Source: Bosea beijingensis
GTDB lineage: Bacteria; Pseudomonadota; Alphaproteobacteria; Rhizobiales; Beijerinckiaceae
Assembly (NCBI RefSeq): GCF_030758975.1
Contig: NZ_CP132359.1
Coordinates: 4,313,706-4,339,526, forward strand
Length of the DNA: 25,821 nucleotides
Direction of reading: 5' to 3'
Numbering within the stretch: the stretch's first letter is position 1; every line of letters starts with the position of its first letter. Of the stretch, positions 1 to 7,650 are shown in pieces. A model generated the notes under the pieces. That model worked only from the letters and a program-made list of their open reading frames with translations, ran no database searches and was not told the DNA's origin. A program made the translations under genes and the position numbers.

Positions 1-1
1 C

Positions 2-1357
2 GTCGTCTTCATTCTATTGAAGCGCGAGGACCTTCGAAATCGGTTCATCCGATTGACCGGGACCTACGATCTGCAGAAGACCACGGCCGCGTTTGATGAC
101 GCCGGCAAGCGCCTCAGCCGGCTGTTTCTGACGCAGCTCATCGTCAACGCCGGCTTCGGTGTGGTGATTGGTTGCGGGCTTGCCGCCATCGGCGTTCCCA
201 GCGCCTTGCTTTGGGGAATTCTGGCGGCGATCCTGCGCTTCATTCCCTATCTTGGCGCTGTTCTCTCGGCCGTTTTTCCGATGGTGATCGCCGCATCCGT
301 CGATCCCGGCTGGATGATGCTCGCACTGACGGCGGCCTTGTTCGTGATCGCCGAACCGCTGGCCGGGCATGTGATCGAGCCGTTGGCCTATGGCCGCTCC
401 ACTGGGCTCTCGCCGATCGCCATCGTGGTCGCCGCGACATTCTGGACCTGGCTATGGGGGCCCATCGGACTGGTCTTGGCCACACCCTTGACCGTATGTC
501 TCGTTGTGCTCGGCCGGCATGTCGAAAGACTGGAATTTCTGGACGTCATGCTGGGAGATCGACCCGCCCTATCGGCGCCGGAGATCTTCTATCAGCGGAT
601 TCTCGCGGGCGATCCCGCGGAAGCAGCCGACAAGGCTGAGGAGGTACTGAAAGAGCGCTCGCTATCCGCTTATTACGACGAGGTCGCGCTCGAAGGCTTG
701 CGGCTCGCTGCTGCAGACGAGGCGCGCGGGGTTCTCGATACTCCTAGGCGAAATCAGATTCTCGCGACAATTCGCGAGGTCGTCGAGGACTTGTCGGATC
801 ACGATGACCGCCGCCCCTCGCGCGACGCTGGCACGGCAGACCCCGAGACCGAGGCGACCGTTGAACAGACCAACGAACAGGAAGGTGCGTCCGATCTGCC
901 CGTACTTACGGCGGCTGAGCTGAAGGACACGTTTCGAGACGGAGGTGGGGTGGTCTGCATCGGCGCGCGATCGCAACTGGATGAGGCAGCCGCGCTGATG
1001 CTGGGCCAGATCCTGGAGAAGCATGGATTGGCGGCGGAGGCATTGCCTCCCACCGCACTGCTGGCTCCCGGTATGGAGCGACTTGTCGCGCGTGCTCCGG
1101 CTCTGATCTGCCTTTGCTATATCGGGCCTCACAATGCCGCTCACGTGAAGTATGCGCTTCGGCGCCTTCGGCGCCGTCTGCCAACGGCGATCCTCGTCCT
1201 CGGCGAACTGTCGCAAGTTTCCAGTCCGTTGGCGGATATCAAGGGGCCCTCGCTCGCCGACGACGTGGAAACGTCACTTCGAGGTATCTGCCGGTTGTGC
1301 CTTCAGTTCGCGGAGACAACGGGGGCGGCAGGCGGTCGAGCGCATCATCTCGAATAA
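2..1357 (+). CDS. AI-2E family transporter with C-terminal soluble extension (5' partial)
   Basis: The reading frame is open from the window edge, so the true start lies upstream; the first possible start inside (TTG at 17) is only an internal codon. The first ~180 visible residues are hydrophobic, with several membrane segments and the Pro/Gly-rich IPYLGA and GLSPIAIVVAATFW stretches typical of the AI-2E/PerM family (PF01594). Members are membrane permeases or exporters, often of unknown substrate. After the last membrane helix comes a soluble tail of about 270 residues. Its final part (GARSQLDEAAALMLGQILEK, then LRRLRRRLP) looks like the degenerate Rossmann-type, B12-binding-like tail I recall on some long proteobacterial members. 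The tail's role is unknown. The family call is secure for the membrane part; autoinducer transport is not implied. Confidence 0.85.
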   Translation, partial: VVFILLKREDLRNRFIRLTGTYDLQKTTAAFDDAGKRLSRLFLTQLIVNAGFGVVIGCGLAAIGVPSALLWGILAAILRFIPYLGAVLSAVFPMVIAASVDPGWMMLALTAALFVIAEPLAGHVIEPLAYGRSTGLSPIAIVVAATFWTWLWGPIGLVLATPLTVCLVVLGRHVERLEFLDVMLGDRPALSAPEIFYQRILAGDPAEAADKAEEVLKERSLSAYYDEVALEGLRLAAADEARGVLDTPRRNQILATIREVVEDLSDHDDRRPSRDAGTADPETEATVEQTNEQEGASDLPVLTAAELKDTFRDGGGVVCIGARSQLDEAAALMLGQILEKHGLAAEALPPTALLAPGMERLVARAPALICLCYIGPHNAAHVKYALRRLRRRLPTAILVLGELSQVSSPLADIKGPSLADDVETSLRGICRLCLQFAETTGAAGGRAHHLE

Positions 1358-1423
1358 GCAAGGCTTGGGAACTGTATGATCTCATTTCCTCGCAGCTGAA
1401 ACGGAATTTCCAGTATCAAAAAA

Positions 1424-1452
1424 TTACGTAAATCGCGGAACGGAAATAATAT
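1424..1452 (+). promoter_or_regulatory. Possible sigma70-type promoter for the 1555 gene
   Basis: An AT-rich intergenic stretch carries TTACGT (1424-1429), a 17-bp spacer and TAATAT (1447-1452). A transcript would begin near 1459, at the edge of the hairpin at 1456-1473. This is a motif match by eye only, in a region clearly more AT-rich than its surroundings. Confidence 0.3.
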
Positions 1453-1455
1453 TCG

Positions 1456-1473
1456 ATCTCACCTTCGTGAGAT
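1456..1473 (+). promoter_or_regulatory. Perfect 7-bp hairpin in leader
   Basis: ATCTCAC (1456-1462), loop CTTC (1463-1466) and GTGAGAT (1467-1473) form a perfect stem. It lies about 80 bases before the 1555 gene, at or just after the predicted transcription start. It could stabilise the 5' end, act as an operator palindrome, or end the preceding operon. No T-run follows, so terminator function is doubtful. Confidence 0.45.
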
Positions 1474-1517
1474 AAATAAGCAGGATTATTTTCTAAATCT
1501 ATGATACATTATTTTAC

Positions 1518-1552
1518 GGGAGGTTTTCCTTCCGCAAATCGGAAGGTTTTTT
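1518..1552 (+). promoter_or_regulatory. Two-state leader: SD-sequestering, terminator-like hairpin with alternative hairpin
   Basis: CCTTCCG (1528-1534), loop CAAAT and CGGAAGG (1540-1546) make a perfect 7-bp stem followed by TTTTTT (1547-1552), which is the layout of an intrinsic terminator. The 3' arm contains GGAAGG, the best ribosome binding site for the ATG at 1555 (8-nt spacing). A second hairpin pairs GGGAGG (1518-1523) with CCTTCC (1528-1533) across a TTTT loop with one G-U pair. It competes for the same CCTTCC and would free the ribosome site. The pairings are seen directly; regulation is inferred. Confidence 0.5.
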
Positions 1553-1554
1553 CC

Positions 1555-1908
1555 ATGAAAATCCCCTCTCAAACCAAACCTGCCATCTGGGGTGCCGTTG
1601 GCGGTGCTGTTGCTATTGCCGTTCTCGGCTTCACCTGGGGTGGGTGGTCGACGGCTTCGTCGAGCGAACGCATGGCGAAGCTCAGGGCTGAGAATGCTGT
1701 TGTCGCTGCCTTGTCTCCGATCTGCGTGAGCAACTTCCAAAAGCAGCCCAATGCCGATGCCGCCCTCGCCGAGCTGAAGAAGATCAGCTCGTGGAGCCAG
1801 GGCGATTTCATTGCCAAGGGCGGCTGGGCCACGATGATCGGCAGCACCTCTCCGGACTCGGCCGTCGCCAAGGCCTGCGCCGAAACGCTCGGCATGCCGA
1901 AGACCTGA
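1555..1908 (+). CDS. Small single-pass membrane protein, function unknown
   Basis: A 117-aa protein starting MKIPSQTKPAIWG. The ATG at 1555 is preferred over the upstream in-frame ATG at 1501 because GGAAGG (1541-1546) sits 8 nt before it and the upstream residues are encoded by the leader hairpins. Residues ~10-30 form one hydrophobic, Gly/Ala-rich segment (uncleaved anchor or signal). The rest is a soluble domain with two cysteines (in SPICVSNF and AKACAETLG), a Trp-containing core (SSWSQGDF, KGGWATM) and a short C-terminus. The family is familiar as a conserved hypothetical in Rhizobiales, but I know of no function. If the cysteines pair, the domain probably faces the periplasm. Expression may be controlled by the leader hairpins. 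Confidence 0.8.
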   Translation: MKIPSQTKPAIWGAVGGAVAIAVLGFTWGGWSTASSSERMAKLRAENAVVAALSPICVSNFQKQPNADAALAELKKISSWSQGDFIAKGGWATMIGSTSPDSAVAKACAETLGMPKT

Positions 1909-1965
1909 GTCCGATCGCAACGGCGAAAGCCGTACGCAGCGACATCGTCCGTCGATCATGAACCA

Positions 1966-1986
1966 TTCCGCGTGAGCAGCGCGGAA
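1966..1986. other. Intergenic 7-bp hairpin
   Basis: TTCCGCG (1966-1972), a 7-nt loop and CGCGGAA (1980-1986), in the gap between the 117-aa and 45-aa genes. There is no T-tract on either side, so it is a weak terminator candidate at best. Confidence 0.3.
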
Positions 1987-2032
1987 ATGATGGCGTTCAT
2001 GTCACCTCCCTGCTCGGCAAGAGGAGTTTCAC

Positions 2033-2170
2033 ATGGCTAAGGGACAGACGCGCGGCAACCGAGAGGCCAAGAAGCCCAAGAAGAAAAAGGAAGCGGTGGC
2101 AGTGCCCGTATCGGCGAAGGGTCTGCCGGCAGCGCTCGAACTTGCGGGAAAGCCGAAGAAGAAGAGCTGA
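2033..2170 (+). CDS. Lys-rich 45-aa small basic protein
   Basis: ATG at 2033, preceded by GAGGAG (2021-2026), encodes MAKGQTRGNREAKKPKKKK at the N-terminus and ends in KPKKKS. About a third of the residues are Lys or Arg and no hydrophobic segment is present, so it is a soluble, probably disordered basic peptide. Very similar short proteins beginning MAKGQ-R-N-EAKKPK are common in Rhizobiales with no assigned role; nucleic-acid binding is a reasonable guess from charge alone. The stop is followed after one base by the GTG of the next gene, so the two are probably co-translated. It is short enough for automatic gene callers to miss. Confidence 0.75.
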   Translation: MAKGQTRGNREAKKPKKKKEAVAVPVSAKGLPAALELAGKPKKKS

Positions 2171-2171
2171 C

Positions 2172-2429
2172 GTGAACATTCGCAGTCGCGAAACCACGGT
2201 CACGTTCAGGAGGCCCTTCAGGCTGAGCGCGATAGATCATATGCAGCCTGCCGGCACCTACCGCGTGGTGGTCGACGAGGAGGAGATTCCAGCCACCTCG
2301 TTCCTGGCTTACCGCCAGATCGCCACCATGCTGCACACGCCGTCGTTGTCTTCGTCTGGCAGCTCCCAGGTGTTCACGGTGAGCCCGGGCGAACTGGCCA
2401 GTGCGTTGGAGGCTGATATTAGCGCTTAA
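2172..2429 (+). CDS. Conserved 85-aa hypothetical protein
   Basis: The chosen start is GTG at 2172, one base after the TGA of the 45-aa gene. The GAAGAAGAAGAG at the end of that gene serves as a purine-rich ribosome site. The product begins VNIRSRETTVTFRRPFRLSA, continues PAGTYRVVVDEEEIP and ends in a Leu/Ala-rich helix (PGELASALEADISA). The pattern of beta strands followed by a C-terminal helix matches short conserved Rhizobiales proteins I have seen, all without known function. No signal peptide or membrane segment is visible. An earlier in-frame ATG at 2142 would overlap the upstream gene and add only Arg-rich residues encoded out of frame by it. Confidence 0.72.
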   Translation: MNIRSRETTVTFRRPFRLSAIDHMQPAGTYRVVVDEEEIPATSFLAYRQIATMLHTPSLSSSGSSQVFTVSPGELASALEADISA

Positions 2430-2722
2430 ACGACGCCGGCGAGGAGGCTCACGCGCCGGCCTGCGCTGATCCACCAGGCTGTCGCGGCGGCGCATTTGAC
2501 GCCTGATCTCAGCCTTGGCGCGTTTCAATGCTGCGTCGAGCGGCTCGATCGTTCGGAAGATTGCTGCAAAACCGGGAGTGCGGCTAGCGCCCTTCTGACG
2601 CGCGCCAACCAGCCGAAGTAGTTCGCGAGTGCGTGCGCCGGCGCCCCCACGAACCGCCGCTGCCCAAGGCCGGCGCGCGACGATCCGTCGGTCGATTTCC
2701 GGCCGTACGAACCAGGAGCCCT
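2430..2722. other. 293-bp gap with no convincing gene
   Basis: This GC-rich spacer precedes manA. The minus strand is open across it in one frame (about 2720 to 2037) and reads as an Arg/Ala-rich sequence, but no ATG or GTG start with a ribosome site supports a gene and it runs through the two real plus-strand genes. The manA promoter presumably lies here; I see no clear -35/-10 pair. Confidence 0.4.
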
Positions 2723-3685
2723 ATGATGGCGCTCGAACAAGCCTGCATCGAGATGATCCCCAAGCCCTGGGGATCGACTGACCTTCTACCCTGGAGCGGA
2801 ATCGGGCATCCCGGCGTTCCGATCGGTGAACTCTGTTTCCAGCGCTGCGAGAAGCATGCGCCGGAGCCAGCCTTGCTGCTCAAGCTCCTGTTCACGCAGG
2901 AGGTCCTGTCGATCCAGGTGCATCCGGACGACGTTGCCGCTCGTGGGATGGGGCTGCCGCGCGGTAAGACGGAAGCCTGGTACATCCTGTCCGCGGCCTC
3001 TGATGCCACAGTGGGAGTTGGGCTCACAGCGGCCGTTACCCCCGAGCAACTGCGGGCGGCCATTGCCGATGGCTCGATCGCCGAGCTTGTCTCATGGCAC
3101 AAGCCGCATGCGGGAGAGGTTATCACAGTCCCGGCCGGGACGATCCACGCGATCGGCGCAGGTCTCGTGCTCGCCGAGATACAGCAGCGCAGCGACACGA
3201 CGTTCCGGCTTTTCGACCACGGCCGTGCCCGCGAACTGCACATCGAGCAAGGTGTTGCGGTCGCTCATTCTGGCCCCCCGAAACGCGCTGTGCCGCCGCG
3301 GCGCCTGAGCGACGTCCGGACGCTGCTCGTCGCAAACCCCTGCTTCGTCTTCGAGCGGGTCGACCTGCCTGCCGGATCGATCTGGGAGCTCGATGCGCGA
3401 TGCGAGACTTGGCTGGTCGCTATCGCCGGCGCTGCTGCTATCGGCGCGCTTCAAATCGGCGTTGGCCAAGGCTGGTTCGTCGAGGCGCAGGGCGCGCGCA
3501 TCGCGCCCGGCGAAGCCGGCCTGTCCTGCCTCATCGCCTATGACGCTGCGGCACCAAGCCGAGATCTCCTGCGCCGTGTCGACGGCGACGGCATGCCCCG
3601 GTTCCGCGAGACGGTTTCACCGCCGACGGGGCCGCCGCAGGCCGTTTTGAATTCGCCAGTTCCGTCCACGGAGGCACGATCATGA
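2723..3685 (+). CDS. manA: Mannose-6-phosphate isomerase, class I
   Basis: A 320-aa cupin-type zinc enzyme interconverting fructose-6-phosphate and mannose-6-phosphate in the cytoplasm. Class I signatures are in order: QVHPDD (65-70, zinc ligands Q65 and H67), KTEAWYIL (82-89, ligand E84), and VPAGTIHAIG (136-145) with H142 as ligand, running into AEIQQRSDTTFRLFD (151-165), whose R162 fits the catalytic arginine. Length matches the short bacterial form (~315 aa). ATG 2723 or the adjacent ATG 2726 both follow AGGAG (2714-2718); residues before them are poorly coding. The stop overlaps the next gene's ATG by four bases, so it is translationally coupled to the glycosyltransferase. Here it probably supplies mannose-6-phosphate for GDP-mannose; the mutase and guanylyltransferase are not in the window. 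Confidence 0.93.
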   Translation: MMALEQACIEMIPKPWGSTDLLPWSGIGHPGVPIGELCFQRCEKHAPEPALLLKLLFTQEVLSIQVHPDDVAARGMGLPRGKTEAWYILSAASDATVGVGLTAAVTPEQLRAAIADGSIAELVSWHKPHAGEVITVPAGTIHAIGAGLVLAEIQQRSDTTFRLFDHGRARELHIEQGVAVAHSGPPKRAVPPRRLSDVRTLLVANPCFVFERVDLPAGSIWELDARCETWLVAIAGAAAIGALQIGVGQGWFVEAQGARIAPGEAGLSCLIAYDAAAPSRDLLRRVDGDGMPRFRETVSPPTGPPQAVLNSPVPSTEARS

Positions 3686-5949
3686 GCCCGACCAAACGCA
3701 TCGCCTTCATCGGCAATTCGCTGCCCCGCCGCTGCGGGATCGCGACCTTCACGACCGATCTGCAGCAGGCGATCGCATCCTCCGACGTCGATACCTCCAT
3801 CGTCGCCATGAATGACCATGCTGAGGCTTACGACTATCCGTTTTCCGTGCACTGCCAGATTTCCGACCAGCGGCTCGAAGACTATGCGCGTGCCGCCGAC
3901 TTCCTGAACGAGGGCCGCTTCGACGTCGTTTCCCTTCAGCACGAGTTCGGCATCTTCGGCGGTGAAGCCGGGAGCCATATCATGGCGCTGCTTTCGCGCC
4001 TGACCATGCCCGTCGTCACGACGTTGCACACTGTCCTGGCCGAACCGAATGCCGCGCAGCGCGACGTGATGGAACGGATCGTCGATGCCTCGGCTCGCGT
4101 AGTCGTCATGGCGGAGAAGGGGCGCGACCTGTTGCGGACCGTCTATCGGTTGCCGGCGGACAAGATCGAGGTGATCGCGCACGGCATTCCCGAATTTGCC
4201 TTTGTCGAGCCCGATGAAGCCAAGGAAAGGCTGGGCTTTGGCGGTCACTCCGTCATCCTGACATTCGGCCTGCTGTCGCCCAACAAGGGCATCGAGGTGA
4301 TGATCGACGCGATGCCCTCGATCCTGAGGCGCCGCCCCGATGCAATGTATGTCGTTCTGGGCGCGACGCATCCTCATCTCGTCCGCGAGCATGGCGAGGC
4401 ATATCGCGAAAGCCTGATGGCGCGTGTGCGCGAGCTCGGGGTCGAAGACCACGTCGTCTTCCTCGACCGGTTCGTTGATCAGGCTACGCTGCTCGGCTTC
4501 ATCTCGATGTGCGATGTCTATGTCACGCCCTATCTCAACGAGGCGCAGATGACATCGGGCACGCTGTCCTACAGCTTCGGGCTGGGCAAGGCGGTGGTTT
4601 CGACGCCCTATTGGCATGCCAGGGAATTGCTTGCGGACGGGCGCGGCATCCTCGTGCCCTTCGGCGATGTCGTCGCCATTGGTAACGAGATTGCAGGCTT
4701 GCTGACCGATGCGCCCAGGCGCCAGGCCATGAGGCTGCGCGCCTATGCGAGCAGCCGTTCGATGACCTGGGAGCGGACCGCGAAACGCTATCTCGCCACC
4801 TTCGAGACGGCCCGCCGCGGTCGTGTGCTGAGCGCTGTTGCGGGCTCAAGCCAGCCGAGGGCCCTGCCGACAACGGTCCCGCCGCCGGAGATGCAGACCG
4901 GCCACCTTCTGTCCATGTGCGACGATACCGGGTTGTTCCAGCATGCCGTCCATTCCGTGCCGGACCGCTCGCATGGCTATTGCGTCGATGACAATGCTCG
5001 CGCTCTGCTCCTGGCCTGTGCCCTGAACGGCACCGGCGAGTCGCGCCTGCCGGACGCGCTCGCGGCGCGCTTCGCCTCATTCGTGCAGCACGCCTGGAAT
5101 CCCGATCGGCAGCGCTTCCGCAATTTCATGAGCTTCGATCGGCGCTGGCTCGAGGAAGCCGGGTCGGAAGACAGCCACGGGCGCACACTCTGGGCGTTGG
5201 GTGTCTGCGCGCGCGATGATGCGAGCGCTTCGCGGCGGCGATGGGCTGCCGCCCTGTTCACCGAAGCGTTGCCCGCCATCGAGCGTTTCAGCTCCCCGCG
5301 CGCCTGGGCCTTTGCCCTGCTGGGCCTCGACGCCCATTGCACCACGGCGGTTGCCGTCTCGCTCCGCACACTTCTCGCCGACCGCTTGCTCAGCTTGATC
5401 GCGGCGGTCGAAACACCGGATTGGGTCTGGTTCGAGGACGGGCTCTCCTACGACAATGCACGCCTGCCCCAGGCGCTGATCGCGACGGGATTGGCGATGA
5501 AGGTACCGGCCTATGTCGAGGCCGGCCTGCGCTCGCTGCGTTGGCTCACGCATCTCCAGACGACGCGGGCAGGCCTGTTCAGGCCGGTCGGCTCGGAGAG
5601 CTTTGGCGACAGGCGCAGCACGCCGAAGGCTTTCGACCAGCAGCCGCTGGAAGCGACGGCGGCGATTTCGGCCTGCCTCGCAGCCTGGCGGGCCGACGGC
5701 GATCCGCAATGGCGTAACGAAGCTGCGCGCGCTTTCGCCTGGTTCCTGGGCGACAATGATCTCTCCACGCCCCTGGTCGACCTGGACGCCGGCGCCTGCC
5801 GTGACGGCCTCCATCGCGATCGGCCAAATGAGAACCGCGGTGGTGAATCCGTCGTATCGTACCTGCTCAGCCTCGCCGAGATTCGCCAGCTTGCCCGCGT
5901 CAGCGGGGATCGCCCGAAACTAACGCCACTTCGTATCTTGCACGCCTGA
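3682..5949 (+). CDS. GT4 glycosyltransferase fused to a C-terminal alpha-rich (toroid-like) domain
   Basis: 755 aa. Residues 1-~375 are a GT-B glycosyltransferase of family 4 type: N-terminal RRCGIATFT, IEVIAHGIPEF in the interdomain region, FGLLSPNKG (~194-202) and NEAQMTSGTLSYSFGLGKAV (from 286), with E287 placed like the first donor-binding Glu. The second Glu of the usual EX7E motif is replaced by L295, which may be typical of this subfamily. After a Pro-rich linker (~390-405), residues ~410-745 form a helical domain with HGYCVDDNARAL (from 431), FEDGLSYDNARLPQAL and NENRGGESVVSYLLSL, suggesting an (alpha/alpha)6 toroid like glycosidases or epimerases. No signal peptide is seen, so it is cytoplasmic. 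Context (manA upstream, GH130 downstream) suggests GDP-mannose-dependent mannoside synthesis; donor and acceptor are inferred. Confidence 0.85.
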   Translation: MSPTKRIAFIGNSLPRRCGIATFTTDLQQAIASSDVDTSIVAMNDHAEAYDYPFSVHCQISDQRLEDYARAADFLNEGRFDVVSLQHEFGIFGGEAGSHIMALLSRLTMPVVTTLHTVLAEPNAAQRDVMERIVDASARVVVMAEKGRDLLRTVYRLPADKIEVIAHGIPEFAFVEPDEAKERLGFGGHSVILTFGLLSPNKGIEVMIDAMPSILRRRPDAMYVVLGATHPHLVREHGEAYRESLMARVRELGVEDHVVFLDRFVDQATLLGFISMCDVYVTPYLNEAQMTSGTLSYSFGLGKAVVSTPYWHARELLADGRGILVPFGDVVAIGNEIAGLLTDAPRRQAMRLRAYASSRSMTWERTAKRYLATFETARRGRVLSAVAGSSQPRALPTTVPPPEMQTGHLLSMCDDTGLFQHAVHSVPDRSHGYCVDDNARALLLACALNGTGESRLPDALAARFASFVQHAWNPDRQRFRNFMSFDRRWLEEAGSEDSHGRTLWALGVCARDDASASRRRWAAALFTEALPAIERFSSPRAWAFALLGLDAHCTTAVAVSLRTLLADRLLSLIAAVETPDWVWFEDGLSYDNARLPQALIATGLAMKVPAYVEAGLRSLRWLTHLQTTRAGLFRPVGSESFGDRRSTPKAFDQQPLEATAAISACLAAWRADGDPQWRNEAARAFAWFLGDNDLSTPLVDLDAGACRDGLHRDRPNENRGGESVVSYLLSLAEIRQLARVSGDRPKLTPLRILHA

Positions 5950-5988
5950 GCTTTCGGCGACCTTGCTCAAAACAGATCGGCGGACATC

Positions 5989-7365
5989 TTGTCCCAGCCC
6001 AGTTTCCTGAACCGGCAGACCCTGTACCTGCATCCCGACCCCTCCCGGGTCGTCGTGCGTCGGTTCGGCCCCGCGGGCGAGCCACGGGATTTCATTCCCG
6101 CCGAGAAGGCGAAGGCGAACCATATCGTCGACCGGGTTCTGTCGCTCGCCCCGGAGGAGGCGACGAACCTGCTTGCCGAGGTGCTGGAGAATTTCAACGG
6201 CCGGCACCGCAACCTGCTGGAGCGGTTCGAGACGCGTGCCGATGAGATGGAGGATGCCTTCGCCGCTCACGGCGCCTTCACCAAGGTCCAGCGCCAGCTG
6301 GTCGGGGCCTATTTCCTGCACGAGTATTCGTTCGAGGCGGCAGCGCTCTTCAACCCGAGCATTGTCGCGCATCCCGACCAGTCCGATGCTCCAGCCGGCG
6401 GGCTTCGCTTCATCCTCAGCGTTCGCGCGGTTGGCGAGGGGCACATCTCGTCTCTGACATTCCGCTCCGGATCGATCGCGGCCGGTGGTGGCGTCAGCAT
6501 CGACCCAACCTCGCGCCTGGCGACGATCGCCACCCTGCACAACCGGATGGCGCGGCTCGATGGCGAGGACGTCGAGGTCGTCTTCGCGGCCGACAGCGAC
6601 ATCAGCGAGCGGGTGATCTTTCCCGTGACCACGTCGCAGTCGAACGGCATCGAGGACGCGCGCTTTGTCGCGTTCGAGGAGAATGACGGCACCGTCTATC
6701 GCGCCACCTATACGGCCTATGACGGCAGGTCGATCCGCTCGGAGCTGATCGAGACCCGCGACTTCCTGTCGTTCCGGCTGTCGCCGCTACGCGGCTCCGC
6801 CGCCGTGAACAAGGGCATGGCGTTGTTCCCGCGCAAGCTGGGCGGTCGCTACGCAATGATCTCCCGGCAGGACAATGAAAACCTCTACCTGATCTATTCG
6901 GATGATCTCCTGACCTGGAACGGCGGAGTCGCCATCCTGAAGCCACAGTATCCGTGGGAGTTCGTGCAGATCGGCACCTGCGGTTCGCCGATCGAGCTCG
7001 ACGAAGGCTGGCTGCTCCTGATCCACGGCGTCGGGGCGGTGCGAAAATACACGATCGGTGCGGTCCTGCTCGACAAGGCGGACCCTTCGAAAGTGCTGGG
7101 GCGCCTGTGCCAGCCTTTCGTCCAGCCCGAGTCCTCGGAACGGGAGGGCTACGTACCGAACGTCGTCTACACCTGCGGCGCGATACGCCACAGCGACATG
7201 ATCGTCCTGCCTTATGCGGTCTCGGACACCTTCTGCCATTTCGCCACGGTGAAGGTCGCAGCACTACTGGAAGCGATGGAGCCGGGCTGCGCGGTCATAA
7301 ATGCGCCCGGCAAAGACAAGCGGCCTTACGCCGGACAACCCACTCTCGAAAGCGAAAAGCCATGA
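5989..7365 (+). CDS. GH130 family beta-mannoside phosphorylase or hydrolase
   Basis: 458 aa, matching GH130, whose members phosphorolyse or hydrolyse beta-mannosides (beta-1,2, beta-1,4 or mannosyl-glucose). The N-terminus LYLHPDPSRVVVRRF is typical. NGIEDARFV (219-227) contains D223, placed like the family general acid. NKGMALFPRKLGGRYAMISR, then GSPIELDEGWLLLIHGVG with H346, and the late EREGYVPNVVYTCG block all fit the five-bladed propeller. Whether phosphate-binding residues are complete I cannot decide by eye, so phosphorylase versus hydrolase stays open. No signal peptide, so it should be intracellular. The start is TTG at 5989, with only a weak ribosome site: it is the only standard start between the in-frame stop of the glycosyltransferase (5947-5949) and the conserved N-terminus. 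The end overlaps the next ATG by 4 bp. Confidence 0.9.
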   Translation: MSQPSFLNRQTLYLHPDPSRVVVRRFGPAGEPRDFIPAEKAKANHIVDRVLSLAPEEATNLLAEVLENFNGRHRNLLERFETRADEMEDAFAAHGAFTKVQRQLVGAYFLHEYSFEAAALFNPSIVAHPDQSDAPAGGLRFILSVRAVGEGHISSLTFRSGSIAAGGGVSIDPTSRLATIATLHNRMARLDGEDVEVVFAADSDISERVIFPVTTSQSNGIEDARFVAFEENDGTVYRATYTAYDGRSIRSELIETRDFLSFRLSPLRGSAAVNKGMALFPRKLGGRYAMISRQDNENLYLIYSDDLLTWNGGVAILKPQYPWEFVQIGTCGSPIELDEGWLLLIHGVGAVRKYTIGAVLLDKADPSKVLGRLCQPFVQPESSEREGYVPNVVYTCGAIRHSDMIVLPYAVSDTFCHFATVKVAALLEAMEPGCAVINAPGKDKRPYAGQPTLESEKP

Positions 7366-7592
7366 CCGAACGTCCCATCAAGGTCGGCGACACCGTGCGC
7401 CTGTCGTTCGGCTTCGCCGATCGCTCTGGAGAGGGCGATTACGAGATTATTCGCGTGATGCCGGCGCGGGAGAGCGGTGAGCGTCATTACCGGGTTCGAG
7501 GCATCGACGGCCGCGAAAGGGCGATCGGTCACAACCAGATCATTGTTTCAAAAGCAAAGGCCAAATCGCCGGTATCCGGCTCTCGGGAATGA
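7362..7592 (+). CDS. Conserved 76-aa hypothetical protein
   Basis: The ATG at 7362 overlaps the GH130 stop in an ATGA, so it is coupled to the mannose operon. The product begins MTERPIKVGDTVRLSFGF, then DRSGEGDYEIIRVMP, HYRVRGIDGRERAIG and a Lys/Ser-rich tail. The KVGDTVRL opening and alternating hydrophobic strands suggest a small beta-barrel (SH3- or KOW-like) fold. Similar short proteins occur in Rhizobiales without assigned function. No membrane or signal sequence is seen. The coupling could simply reflect compact packing at the end of the operon. Confidence 0.75.
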   Translation: MTERPIKVGDTVRLSFGFADRSGEGDYEIIRVMPARESGERHYRVRGIDGRERAIGHNQIIVSKAKAKSPVSGSRE

Positions 7593-7650
7593 TCAGGAGC
7601 GGCCCGGCATCGACCAGGAGGCTGTCGCCGCCCATCAGGAGGAAAGCAGA

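Noticed and set aside
2037..2720. Long minus-strand open frame rich in Arg and Ala
   Set aside because: It lies opposite two supported plus-strand genes, has no ATG/GTG start with a ribosome site, and reads as low-complexity Arg-rich sequence typical of antisense frames in GC-rich DNA.
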